From positions 13,800,983 through 13,864,982 of the forward strand of contig NC_087077.1 in NCBI RefSeq assembly GCF_026151205.1: DNA of 64,000 bases. The letters run 5' to 3'. The translations under genes and the position numbers were made by a program. How positions within the stretch are numbered: the stretch's first letter is position 1; every line of letters begins with the position of its first letter. The notes under the pieces were generated by a model that worked only from the letters and a program-made list of their open reading frames with translations, was not told where the DNA came from and did not search any database. This stretch comes from Bolinopsis microptera (Eukaryota > Ctenophora > Tentaculata > Lobata > Bolinopsidae). Positions 10,997 to 23,880 of the stretch are shown piece after piece.

Positions 10997-12236
10997 TTGA
11001 CCATTGTTAATGATCTGGCCCGGCGCGCGCTACTTCGTAGCTCGTGCCATCGGGCAGATTTCGAGAAGAAAGCGGCGCGCGCTACTTCGAAGAAATTTAG
11101 ACGAGTAACATCCGTCAAATAAAACTGCGTAGCTTTAACTTTGCGGATTTTTGTTCTCTGATCAGCTGAATTGTGTCACATGGTACGTCGTGCAATTGTA
11201 TTCTTGGCATAATTGAAGCGTGCAAATGTAATGAACTAACGAGCGCGCGCGGAGTTCAACAAGCTGTGAAGAGGCGATCACCTGTAGTAATATCGCCAGC
11301 CAGTAAGGTCTGCTATTGATTCACAATGTCAATCCTTTCTATAGCTCGGCGAGGCCCAGTGGTGCATATCTCGCCGATCTACGGAAGTTGCGAGAAGCAT
11401 TATTTGACGCGCGCGCTACCCAGTAGTGCATCGCGCTACAACCGAACTAACTACATATTATTTTATACAGGGTGTTTTGTTTTAACGTGTTCAGTGAATC
11501 AGTGTTATAAGTCAAATCTAGTTTGGTGCGTGCATCATGCATTGTAATATTGGAGAACAATATTTTCTGGTTGGATTAGAATTTGTAGCTAGGGAACTAG
11601 TAATCTACTTTCTTTTATCAAGCACATTATTACACAAATCTTCATTGCTTCTTTGTTCGTTGCTATCATTCGGCAGATCTGAGATCATTCGGAAAATGAT
11701 TCGGCGGATGATTAAAATTAAAAGGAGACATACTGCATGATACTTTAGTTAATGTTAAATTCTCAATAACCAGCAGCATGCAAGCAGACTTGTTACCAGT
11801 TACTTTGCTTATGCTAAACTTGTCATTTGCAATTGGACATTTGTTAATTCAAAATGTTGTCAATGTGTAATTTCTTTGACCATTGTTAATGATCCGGCGC
11901 GCGCTACTTCGTAGCACTTGCCATCGGGAAGAAAGCGGCGCGCGCTACTTCGAAGAAATTTAGATGAGTAACATCCGACGATCCGTCAAGTAATTTTTCT
12001 AATTTTAATATAGGCATAATTATGTTTTTTGTAGGTTTATAACCTTCCGGGACTCGCGCCGAGTTGGATATTTGAAACAAATATTTTACGAGTATCACCC
12101 GTTAAATGATTTTGGATAAGATTTTTGTAGAAAAACACTGTAAGCAAACCTACCCTAGTAGTATTTGACCATTGTTAATGGTTTGGCCCGGCGCGCGCTA
12201 CTTCGAAGAAATTTAGACGAGTAACATCCGTCAACC
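10997..12236. repeat. Three copies of a GC-rich GCGCGCTACTTCG repeat
   Basis: Copies at 10997-11117, 11877-12000 and 12167-12236 all start TTTGACCATTGTTAATG and end near GAGTAACATCCG. The first two contain GGCGCGCGCTACTTCG twice; the third has lost the middle. They stand out as GC-rich islands in AT-rich DNA. Sequence between the copies (11118-11876) shows no recognisable gene; the small ORFs there have no family resemblance. Confidence 0.8.
12052..12108 (-). repeat. Terminal-repeat fragment, AACGGGTGATACTCG family
   Basis: Reads on the minus strand as TTAACGGGTGATACTCGTAA followed by AATATTTGTTTC. The same motif occurs on the plus strand at about 16337-16372, 60968-61003 and 61170-61205, often next to CTCGGCGCGCG. 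It looks like the end of a further non-autonomous element. Confidence 0.6.
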
Positions 12237-13704
12237 CTAGTATTGGTTAGCAAACAGTATTATTGATTAATTCCCTAAATAGTTTCCAGTCCAAATATAA
12301 CTGGAACTGGGAACGTCGAGATTTCGAGCGTGCTAAATCACTCTACAGTCGATCTTCGAGATTGTTCTAGAAGAGCCCTCGACAGTAGAAACCAACTTCA
12401 ATCGATGTATTTTCGGACGCTGATTCCGAATCACCCCTCATGACATAGGGTTAAAATGCTCCCCTGACGAGATATTAAATCAAGAGGCTTGCATATAATG
12501 AACATATTGACACGGGTGCAGAGTTGAGTCTGTACGGAACCTAGTAGTTTCAGTTCCTTGTTTAACTTGCCGTACAGCAAGGACATCCACTACTTTAGCC
12601 CGGCGAGGCACATATCTCACTCTACAACTCCATGACAAATGTTTCATATATACTAGCCAAGTTCACAAGATATATCCTTGTGTTTGAGAAGCGCTCGTTA
12701 GAACTGCTTCTTTTCCTTCAGTATCCCACAGTCTCTCGAGTTTCGTAACTGCCAGAGAGCTCTCTTAAACAATTACTAGACCCGGTGATTATAAATCAAG
12801 AGGCTTTTTTTATTGGCGAAAAACTGTCTCGATCACGTGATATGACCGTATAACTATAAGGGTTTCAGCATATGCTTTTGTTAAGGATTGGGTTAGGGTT
12901 AGGGTTGGGATCAGATTAGAGGGTTAGGGTTTCGAATAGTCGTTCAAGACCAGCTAGAGAACGGGTTGAAAAAGTCACGTGACAGTCGAGTGTAGAGTGA
13001 TTAATCATCATCCTCGAGATTTCTTTAATATTTAAAAATGTAAAAGGGTTCTCCCGCTCGGTCATTTCACAACATGCGTTGATAATTTAGGCGAGCGATT
13101 CAGTGAAAGCGCCATGATCACATCATGAGTCATGACATGGGGTAAAACCGATTCTCTGAGGAGTTATAAGTATAAAAACCTGTTTGATCACGTGACAGGC
13201 TAGTTATTAAAGTTAAACGGAAATTCTATAGTTTAGGGTATAATAAGGGTTAAGTTTTCAAACCTAGTCTGAACTCAGCAATGAACGTTTGTTGTTTATG
13301 AATCCAGAAACTATAACGCACTCGCAGATTGAACAAAATTTAATCGAGCGTCCGATCGTAAACAGAGCTCATCCAATTATCAATTAATAACTTTAATCGA
13401 TAACTTTACCAGGTTTTACATCTGACGCCTGGACCATGAGGTTCTACTTCTAGATTGAGATCAGATACATTGTTTCTAAAATCTTGTGAAAAAGCCCTGC
13501 AAGGTGTGAAAGTTACTTGGATGAATGTATTTTTAACGCTGATTCCGGATCACCTACTATGGCTATATAATTATATGACAATTGACATAAATTGTAAATG
13601 CTTCCCTGAAGAATTGTGTATTGTGGGCAAAAAACTGTTTGGTCACTTGATAGGCTGGTTGTGGTAGAACACGATTCGATTATTTATTGTTTATAGTATA
13701 AACA
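12237..13704. other. Gene-free stretch with short telomere-like motif
   Basis: No gene seen. GGGTTAGGGTTAGGG occurs near 12889-12906 and again as GAGGGTTAGGG near 12920, too short to be more than an interstitial coincidence or degenerate repeat. Several partial internal repeats are present, for example AATCAAGAGGCTT at about 12478 and 12797. Confidence 0.4.
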
Positions 13705-14033
13705 ATTTGACCAAAACCCATAATCATGGGTAGAGTGTACCGCTGCCAGTGTCTCTCTTTTCCAAACAAAAGGAAATGATATTAATTTGAGGAACAGTCC
13801 GCTAATGCAAATTGATACCGAGAATGAAATCGGTCGCTCGCTTTTTCAAATCAATAAGCTTTATTACAATTCGTGAGCCGTGATCGAATGGAAAAAGCGA
13901 GCGACCGATTTCATTCTCGGTATCAATTTGCATTAGCGGACTGTTCCTCAAATTAATATCATTTCCTTTTGTTTGGAAAAGAGAGACACTGGCAGCGGTA
14001 CACTCTACCCATGATTATGGGTTTTGGTCAAAT
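13705..14033. repeat. Perfect 143-bp inverted repeat with 43-nt loop
   Basis: The left arm 13705-13847 is the exact reverse complement of 13891-14033; I compared the arms along their full length and found no mismatch. The loop is 13848-13890. The arms begin ATTTGACCAAAACCCATAAT. No ORF spans it. Such an arm-perfect foldback is either very recent, maintained by conversion, or a library or assembly artefact. Confidence 0.95.
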
Positions 14034-15746
14034 ATCATCTCTTTTTGATTATAATGTCAGGATAATTTACACAGCTAGTCGAAACTTCATTAACAAGGAG
14101 GTAATTTCGACGATTTCGAAATTCTGCCTTTGAAAACGTTTCCTTGTGTTTAGTTAGGTATATCTGTCGATAACCGACTGAATATGGCACTTTTTACTCA
14201 TTCAAGTTGGCATTAAATTCATAGATAATGCCATTTAAATATCGTGGAAAGCAGAATATGTTCGAAATCACGAATGAGCAAAATTCTCACCTTTCGCACG
14301 TGCAAACTTTGAGCGGACGTTGCGTGCGCATACAATATTGAATCACCGTAAATTTTTGCATAGTGGTATTTAATATATAGTTTGATAAGCATGCAATGTT
14401 TCAGAAGATTTCAAAAAGAACTTGGATCACAACGGGACTCCAAAGTTGATAAAAATCGTGAAAATCAAAATTTTTAGTGATTTTAGCTATTTTAAATCAA
14501 TTTGGGCGTGTCCCCACGTGTGCAACTTTTCGATTTTTAACTTTAAAACTAGCCTATAACACAATTTACACCTTTAAGAAGCAAAATTGAGCTCCACAAC
14601 CCAAGGGATAGCCCAACACCAGAGAATACTAATTCACAACTTTTGTGTTTTTATAAAATTATTCTTCAAAAAAGCACTAACTTCAATAGCAAATATCTTT
14701 ATGAAGGAGTAAGGTAGGAAACTTTTCCGGTAGATTTTTAGAATGCTTGAACAATTATCTAAGGTGAAAATGTCCTCAGATTTTGAATAAAATTACTCTT
14801 TAATGGTGTAAAATCGATTTGAAAAGTTGTTGTTTTGTCAAAAATCAAGTTTTAAAAACACTTAAATTGATGACGTCATCAAGTGATGATGATGATGATA
14901 AATTATTTTTCAATATAAAGTAAAGTAAAGTATAAATGATTATCTTTAAAACCTGTGGTTCAAAATGACTGTATCTTTTATACTTTTGAATCTACGGACA
15001 CTTAAATGTAGGCTACAATTGACTGCAAAAAGCGTCTATACATATTATTATATATCTTCACGACAATCTGTTGTAAAACAGGGGTTCCAGAAAACCCACT
15101 TCCCGATACTCCTGAAACATGAAATTTTTTTTACTGTCGACTTGGACAAGGTCTAGACGCCCTGCAAAGTTTCAGATCTCTAACTCAATTTTAACATGGT
15201 TTTTAAGGCACCTGAATATGGCGATTTTGGGTTTTTTACCTAATTTCGTATAACATGCTGGCGCGTATTTTGCGCAAATTTCTTAAAAACCTCCATATAA
15301 CTATTTCTTATTCCTGTCATCTTTAACATTGAATTAGAATGTTTTGAACTTAAATGTACCTGCTGAACTACTTTCGAAAAAGTCTTAATGCCTGGAAAAC
15401 AATAAAGGGGATATAATAGTATAGGGGGTAAATAGTATTGTCATTGTGAATATAAGGGCGACGGTAATGCTTGCCAGCATTGTGATAAATAATCGAATTC
15501 GTGTATAAATTATACTTATAGCTTGGGTCAGACTTAAGGTTGTGGTTACTGTTAGGGTTAGCGCAGTTGGAACTAAGATTTAGCTATTATAGACCGTTCC
15601 GTTCGGCTGTAAAACCCTAAAAACCCAATTCACATGATAATTTTTGGACGAACGAAATAATATGAGCCCAGACACATAATATTGGCATGATCTTGTCTTT
15701 TGCAGAGAGACCTAAATTAATATCGCGGGCAGTACAGACGCCGACG
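14034..15746. other. AT-rich stretch without recognised genes
   Basis: No domain or exon pattern recognised. It holds a short TGATGATGATGATGA run near 14885 and a TAAAGTAAAGTAAAG run near 14920. ORFs here are short and have no family resemblance. Confidence 0.4.
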
Positions 15747-15754
15747 GGTAGCAC

Positions 15755-16042
15755 CAGTGGCGTAACGTTGCCCGTTGGCGCCCCCCTGCCGAAAAAAGCG
15801 CCCCCCTGTTGGCGCCCTTCACCTTATGGTGCTCCTCCCTAAAATTGAACAAATTAGGTGATTTTAGAGAATACGCCGGTAAAATCTCTAAAAAAGTGTG
15901 TATCTAGAGCAAAACGCGCAGTTTTGCTAGTACTTTAGTTAAGTTTTCGAAATTGTCCCACATTCAAACGACGATTTGGCGCCCCCCTAAGACGGCGCCC
16001 CCCTGCACAGCGGGGTCAGCAGGGCCTTACGTTACGCCACTG
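15755..16042. mobile_element. hAT-type MITE (288 bp) with 8-bp duplication
   Basis: Begins CAGTGGCGTAACGT and ends ACGTTACGCCACTG, a perfect terminal inverted repeat. It is flanked by the 8-bp direct repeat GGTAGCAC at 15747-15754 and 16043-16050. The interior is rich in GGCGCCCCCC tracts and has no ORF. Eight-bp duplication with a CAGTGGCG end fits a hAT non-autonomous element. A related end lies at about 32350-32368 (reverse) and another at about 62315-62340. Confidence 0.9.
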
Positions 16043-16050
16043 GGTAGCAC

Positions 16051-16994
16051 TAGCACTAGCAGTGGCCACTCAGATCATATTGCATAGACTTAGAGTTCCA
16101 TATTCGACCTTCCAAACCGCAATCTTTCTAATTTGGTTCGGGAATACAGAATAGCTGATGGTTTCAGAAATATTAATTTGACAAACATTTACATTTACAG
16201 TCAGTTATACTTACACTAATACGGTATACCTATAAAGACAGAACAAAATGCCGGTAACACGAAGGACTGATAATGTAGTTTTATGACACATACTGTTAAT
16301 GTTGCCCACTATTTTGCTCTTGTATCAGTATTACTATTAACGGGTGATACTCGTAAAATATTTGTTCCAAATATTACAGGACCGTCGACGCACGACGAAC
16401 GTCTTACTGGGCCGCGCTCAGCCTGTCATTCCGCCGAATCTCTATATGAACATAATAGCCTGAGGTCCCCAAGTAACGACGAGTCCGATAATGTTTTTTC
16501 GACCCTTACATTTTGGCGGAATCAGGAATGAAGACTAACATTATATATAAATACCAGGCCACTAAAAGTAGTAGCCTATGCTGAATTCGTATTCCTATGT
16601 CCCTGTCTTAGCTATTGATGTATTATTAAAAGAGAGTAGCCATGGTGATCTGTCCTACCTTTGGAGGCCCGGCTCCTTCCCTCGTGTACAGCCTATTGCA
16701 GTCATTAGCCACTCCTTCTGGAGCAGTCATTAGCCTTCTGTTCTGTGTTTCTCAAGAAGGGGAGGCAGGCATTAAGATTATACTCAGCATTTTACCTATT
16801 ACCTACTTGAGTTACCTAGAGTTAACTGCAACTTTACCAGAACACAATGGCAGGTCAAATATGAAGTCTAGTAGATACAATATCAGGTTACTGGGAGACG
16901 GGGAGGATCTTTCTATTTCCTCACAGTTCAGACCTCACCTGTAAACTGCTGAATGTACGGGGAGGACCCGTGATCTTTCTATTTCCTCACAGTT
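16051..16994. other. Gene-free stretch with MITE arms and a small tandem duplication
   Basis: An AACGGGTGATACTCG-type end (16337-16372) abuts a TTACTGGGC-type arm (16404-16480). Further right, a roughly 70-bp segment starting GATCTTTCTATTTCCTCACAG at about 16905 is repeated at about 16972; the second copy is the landing site of the next LINE. No gene seen. Confidence 0.6.
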
Positions 16995-18214
16995 TATACC
17001 TCACCTTTTTTTTTTTTTTTTTTTTTTTTTTAAGAGAGGCTGGGCCAAGATAGCCCACGAGAGGATAGCATTGAGATGCTCTGCCTACCTCTGGGGTGTG
17101 GCAACCTTGGGGAAGGTTGCCGGTGAAATCAGAGTGATTGGTGGAGGATGGTGTAAGATGATATATGAGTCAAAATGATACGCTTAAATGCCAGCTGGGT
17201 TTGGAAAAGTAAAACGAGACGAGACAGCATATGAGCTAATACTTTAAGTCACCCCGGTCTGATCCAGCTCTTCCGGCACAATTAAGCGTTTGGTGCGGTT
17301 TGCGAAATTGACAATTGTGGTGATGTGTTGGTTGTCGAATATGTCATTGACAGAGAGGTAGTAGTCCTGGAAATATTGACCTCTAATTTGGGCAATAGCT
17401 GGACACTGTCCAAGGAAGTGTGAGACAGTTTCCTCTCCGTCGCCGCACATAGGACAAGCACTGGTGTTTGATTTGCAAATGGTGTGAAGGTGTTTGTTTA
17501 AGCCGCAGTGACCCGTGATGAGGTGAACTGCAGTTCTGTAATCTTGTCTGTTTTTGCTGAGTGTAGTGTTGAGGTTTTTGATGATTTTGGCATGCTTGTG
17601 GCCGAGTGTCAGTTTGGTGTGTCTGGGACCGTCAGTTAACCAAGTTTCCTGATTCAGTCTGTTGACTTTGTTGTCGATTTGACGCTTGATGTAGGATTGT
17701 GGAATTGGACACTTCAAAGTGGATTCACTGGTTGTACCAAGCTTGGCCAGCTCATCTGCTTTTTCGTTCCCCCACAATCCGATGTGTGCTGCAATCCATC
17801 GTATCTCTAGCGTGTTGTTGGATCCGAGTGCATTAAGAGAGTCGTAACAGTCTCTTGTAGTTCTACTTCGCGTTGAAAGCGCAGAGATAGCTTGTATAGA
17901 TGAGAGACTGTCAGACCATATGATGATATGTGTGTTGGTATAGGTAGAGAGATATTTGCAAGCTTCAATGATGGCGGTGAGCTCTGTTTGGTAAACAGTG
18001 CAATAATCAGGGAGCTTGAATGATCTTTCTTCAAGGGTGGTGTTATTGTTGTCAGTTGTGATGATATAGCCAGCCCCGCATCCTGAGTCTGTGAGTGACC
18101 CGTCAGTGTAGCAGGTGATCGTTTCACTGGTAATGTTGTCGATGGTGTTTTGAAGTGACTTTCTATATTCAGTGGTATCGGCTCCAGGAGTTGTGACGGT
18201 GATATACCTCACCT
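16995..18214 (-). mobile_element. 5'-truncated LINE with RNase H, flanked by TSD
   Basis: The minus-strand insert spans 17006-18202. It ends in a poly(A) tail (about 25 T on the plus strand from 17006) and is flanked by a direct repeat TATACCTCACCT at 16995-17006 and 18203-18214. Excising the insert rejoins the tandem duplication seen just to the left (CACCTGTAAACTG), which independently confirms the insertion boundaries. Confidence 0.92.
17244..18202 (-). pseudogene. LINE pol C-terminus: RNase H and CCHC-like finger
   Basis: A continuous open frame covers the truncated end of a pol protein. The RNase H domain retains its acidic residues in order (CYTDGS, QTELTAIIEA, IIWSDSLSSI) and the HIGLWGNEKADELA segment. 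A CPMCGDGEETVSHFLGQCP zinc-binding motif follows. RNase H plus this finger is typical of I/R1/Jockey-group LINEs. The open frame continues upstream to a Met at 18287, but those first roughly 28 codons lie in flanking genomic DNA beyond the target duplication, so that Met is accidental. The reverse transcriptase itself is missing. Confidence 0.85.
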
Positions 18215-18430
18215 GTAAACTGTTGAATGTAGGTACAATCACAATACCCGGTACACGAATGATGTAGGAGGGGTGTGCATTGTTCAAGCTACCTCACCTA
18301 GAAGTAGACTTACTATTTATTGTGGGGAGAATAAAACTCGTAATTTAACAATGCCCGCCTTGAACATGAAACAAAACATGGCGTTCTCGGTAAACACTGG
18401 TTTCTTGATAGATTTCTAGTCCAATAGTAG

Positions 18431-18750
18431 TAGTACATACTGAATAGTACATACTGAATAGTACATACTGAATAGTACATACTGAATAGTACATACTGAA
18501 TAGTACATACTGAATAGTACATACTGAATAGTACATACTGAATAGTACATACTGAATAGTACATACTGAATAGTACATACTGAATAGTACATACTGAATA
18601 GTACATACTGAATAGTACATACTGAATAGTACATACTGAATAGTACATACTGAATAGTACATACTGAATAGTACATACTGAATAGTACATACTGAATAGT
18701 ACATACTGAATAGTACATACTGAATAGTACATACTGAATAGTACATACTC
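18431..18750. repeat. 14-bp satellite, about 23 copies
   Basis: The unit TAGTACATACTGAA is repeated 22 times without change, plus a partial copy. Because 14 is not a multiple of three and the unit lacks stops on the minus strand, all three minus frames read through it as the same 14-residue repeat (MYYSVCTIQYVLFS). These long ORFs are by-products of the repeat. Confidence 0.97.
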
Positions 18751-19540
18751 ATGCTGTCAGTATCAGTATGTGATATGATTATGTATGTAAATTGTAAAAT
18801 GTAAATCAGTACATGCAGTGTTATACTGATCTACATAATCTAAATCAGTGCCTATCAAGCGCAGCGTAATTAATCACCCGTGCAGACTTAAAGTGAATAT
18901 TAAGGAGAACGTTTTGAATTTGATAACGGGATTTGGATCTGAGTCAGGGTTTGGGATAGTGTTAATGTTAGGTTTAGGTTAAGATTAGGGTTGTGGTTAG
19001 GGCTAAGTTTTTACTTTTTTGTTGGTGAGGTTCGTTGGGTGAGATAAAATATCATGAGTTTAAAGTGGCGTACCTAGTCTGTTTCATGGTCTCCTTTGTA
19101 ACCCCAGGTAGGCAGTATTAGTGGTAATAATTTGTAATAATTAGTAATAACCTTACATAGGCTGGAAAGTACCACTAATTTAATTCCAGAAACAGTTTCT
19201 ACCGCCAGACATTATCCTTGCTAATTATATTGTTATATCTGAATAAGCAGTTTAATAATGCAGATTGCTCTAGATTACCGCATCTTATTATATACTGGCA
19301 CTGCCCACTCTTTGTTGTTTACCGTTGACTCAAAATATTCTGCATGATCATTATGAATTATGTAATTTACACCGACACAAAACGTTCAATCAGCATGATA
19401 TAATATGATGTAAATTGTAAATTTATAAAATGACGATTTTGATGAAATTATTTACCACTGATAAGGCCAGGGAAGTATTAGAGTGTGGCGTCATATTCAC
19501 CTGTAACCTGTCCCTATCATCAATAATAAGCCTTCGGTAA
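18751..19540. other. Upstream flank shared between the two actin genes
   Basis: No gene seen. From about 19250 to 19535 the sequence is clearly similar to about 23590-23885 upstream of the second actin gene (shared AATGACGATTTTGA and GAGTGTGGCGTCAT), so the duplicated block extends about 1 kb upstream of the coding regions. Confidence 0.7.
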
Positions 19541-19548
19541 CCTGAGAT

Positions 19549-19664
19549 TTGTCATACGTTGTATGACCCGCCGCGCACGAAGTGCGCGGCTCCCCCTGTA
19601 GCGTCGAAGACGCTACAGGGGGCCACTATAGTGAAGCGACCGTGGGGGTCACCACGTGATACAA
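19549..19664 (+). mobile_element. Triple-hairpin MITE, copy 2 (116 bp), with empty site
   Basis: Runs from TTGTCATACG to GATACAA and is flanked by a perfect 8-bp duplication CCTGAGAT (19541-19548 and 19665-19672). It contains three perfect stems: GTCATAC/GTATGAC, GCCGCGCAC/GTGCGCGGC and CCCCCTGTAGCGTC/GACGCTACAGGGGG. The matching place upstream of the second actin gene (about 23878-23892, CCTTCGGTAACTTGAGATAC) has no element and only one copy of the target. Confidence 0.95.
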
Positions 19665-20050
19665 CCTGAGATGCCTTCCGGCTTCTGTCAAATCCCACTG
19701 ACCATATCACTGAGCCGAGACACTGTTACTCCAAAGTTATTAGAGAAATAATTAAAGATTTTAATGACGGTTTGTGTTATTTTAAAGTGAAGAGAATGAA
19801 GATCATTTGCTGTGGTATGGCAAAGGTATTCAGAATGAACCTTTGCTGTTGAGCATGGCTCTCCCCCTTTCCGCGGTCACTGAGCATAAGAGCGCATTAT
19901 CTAATTTTCACAGAGCGCACAGCTCCAGGATAATGGACAAATGGACATCACGTGATCGTGCTTGTATCTAATGTGAGAGCAAGGAGTGGTCACGTGGGCG
20001 CCATGTGCCACAACTCAGATAGCGTTTACATGTAGGTCGCCTCCTCGCAT

Positions 20051-20060
20051 CCATATATGG
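20051..20060. promoter_or_regulatory. CArG box (serum response element), actin 1
   Basis: CCATATATGG is a perfect CC(A/T)6GG site about 110 bp upstream of the TATA box. SRF binding to such sites controls actin genes across animals. The same site is kept at the second actin gene. Confidence 0.85.
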
Positions 20061-20170
20061 TTAAAAAATTGCACAAAATGGATCTTTCCCTGGGATTGCG
20101 AGCAGCTGCGACCACGTGACATAGAGAAGCCATTAGGAGAGAGGGAACGCTGATCACGGGGTAATGTTGC

Positions 20171-20178
20171 TATATAAA
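20171..20178 (+). promoter_or_regulatory. TATA box, actin 1
   Basis: TATATAAA lies 96 bp before the ATG; it is followed by a leader that is nearly identical to that of the second actin gene (AGTTTATTGCAAACACACAA). Transcription probably starts about 30 bp downstream of it. Confidence 0.85.
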
Positions 20179-20248
20179 CCGCGGAGCAGAGGAGAGAAGC
20201 ACAGTTTATTGCAAACACACAAACTTCAATTCCTCTTGTTGATCTTGA

Positions 20249-21666
<1,418 letters not shown>

Positions 21667-21805
21667 GTCTAAGGATGAATTATTGAACAGTAGTTGTTAC
21701 ACTGACTAGTTGGACAGTTTTAGGTTTTTGTAGTGAATGTTTTATTTCTGATTTTTTTTCTATTCTATTTTGTAAATTTGAACAATTGTTGCTAAATGTA
21801 CTTGC

Positions 21806-21811
21806 AATAAA
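21806..21811 (+). terminator. Polyadenylation signal, actin 1
   Basis: AATAAA lies 140 bp after the stop codon, within a 3' UTR block (TGCTAAATGTACTTGCAATA) that is conserved at the second actin gene. Confidence 0.85.
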
Positions 21812-21849
21812 TGGGAATTACCATTTTTAAAATACCGTCTTTATTTTCG

Positions 21850-23880
21850 AGTTCGACAGTAGAAAAAAAGAAATAAAATGAAGCATAAATGATAAAAGAA
21901 AATAATATGAAATAAGATGAAATGACGCCGAATGAAAAATAATGGCTTGTGATAAATGATAAATTGCATCAACAAGCGATATTAACAATTATTAATGAAA
22001 TACAAATTGCCGATGTTAGTTCATAATTCATAGTTAAAACTTGTACATTATATCAAGTCAGAGCTTGAAACTATTGGCCGAAAATGTATCAGTATACGTA
22101 TCAACAAAAAAAGACACTAAAATGTCATTTATACAGGCACACACCATATACCATACACTATAAACCATTTATAAATCAGAAGTTTGATATTCTTCAGACA
22201 ACATGTCATAAGTTTATATGGTGCGGCTTCCGGTCACTGATAATTACATGCGTGCCTTTACAAAGTGTGCAGATATAGGATTCTTATCAGTTTGTTCACA
22301 AAAAATGTGAATGTGTAGTTAGAATTGCTTTTGTGCAGGCAATTATGTTGCTGTTTTGTTCTATCCATGATTACCTACAATCTACCTACATGTATATTGT
22401 ATAACTATAATGCTACACTAAAGGTCATTAATAACCTGACATCAGACATTTCCTCGAAGACCCCGCTGATCTATACGACCTGAAACCGTGTCTACAGCCA
22501 CGAGATAGACATAATCCTTCCCTGTTCTTTATCTGAATATAAAGGCAGTGTATAAACATAATTGCATTAGACTAGTTGGATGTTTTGAATCGACATGCGG
22601 GAGATTCTTAAAATCCTCATTCTCTCTCTGAAGCAGAAAGCTCTGATTTATTCCAGCAAAATGAAGTGTTATGAAATGGGCCTTTAAATAACACCTCAAT
22701 TGGGTGTTTCACTATTATATACATTGAAAAATATGACTGGCTTTTAGCATGTATTTTATCTCTTCACATAAATGTCAGTGTACAGAGTTACATACGCTGG
22801 GTCTTATATCACCGCCGTGTTTCATTATATTTGAGATCACTTGTTGCTTTGCAGATGACATACTGCACTGTACCTACTCATTCAAGGATTCTGTCGTCAA
22901 AATTTGAAAATTTGGGTTTTAGGGGCCACATCCAATCAACATTGAATTGCTTATAATTGTGTTTGCGAAAATACTAGAAAATTCATTGTAACATATTGCA
23001 ATAGGTAATTAAATACGGAATTCGATCTGAAAAGATGGCGCCAAACGGATTCAAAATGACGAAGTTATCAAGCAATTTGTTTATCTCGTTAGCAAAATTG
23101 ATTGGGTAATCATGTGATTGCGTGCTACGACACCGTATAAGTTGGGCTCTCTGCACGATTCCCATAGTGCCAAACCAATCACCTGATCACACGTAATGAA
23201 TAACCTCGTTGTGCTTCATCTTGGTCATCTGATAAGCTAGAACTATTATTCAGGGCGAATGTAATTTGAATGGTCTAACACAATGCTATACAATTTGGCT
23301 AGATCCGATTGTTCAAACTATCAAATAAATGCGAAAATGAACCTTCATTTAAAAAACAATGAACATGAATATCTTTTGAGTTGACATATTCCTCGAATGA
23401 GTGTTGATAGTAAGTCATACCAGAAAGAATTATTTCAATCGGGCACTCAGTACAGTGACTGAGCTATAAAGGCCAACGTATGTACTATGTACACTGACTT
23501 TTGCCCCCCCCCCCCCCCTGTATATAGCCACTGACTGTGTATAATGTAATAATGTTTGTACATCGGGGCAGTTTAATGATTATGTAAACGTTGATCTGTG
23601 TAATTCGCTCAGTGATCTAGATTATAGGAACTGCAACTTCCCATCTGCTCACCACTTCCTAAATTGTTTACAGCTGCATCTAAATATCCGGCATGATCAT
23701 AACATAACTGAATGGATTATGTAATTCTCACAAAACTTTCAATCAGGATGACAGGATGTAAATTGTAAACCTGGGAAATGACGATTTTGAGGAAATTATT
23801 CACCCTGATAAGACCAGTGTTATAAGAGTGTGGCGTCATTTACCTGGCCCTATCATCCGCCACTAATTATCCTTCGGTAA
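21850..23880. other. Spacer between the actin genes
   Basis: No gene seen. A poly-C run of about 16 lies near 23503-23518. The right part (from about 23590) is the duplicated upstream flank. Short ORFs here have no family resemblance. Confidence 0.5.

Noticed and set aside
12885..12930. TTAGGG-like motif as telomeric DNA
   Set aside because: Only two to three imperfect units, with no array; common by chance in AT/G-rich sequence.
16642..16944. 100-codon plus-strand ORF left of the RNase H LINE
   Set aside because: It runs into a small tandem duplication and has no recognisable domain.
18313..18752. Three overlapping minus-strand ORFs of 100-139 codons
   Set aside because: They are the same 14-bp satellite read in three frames.
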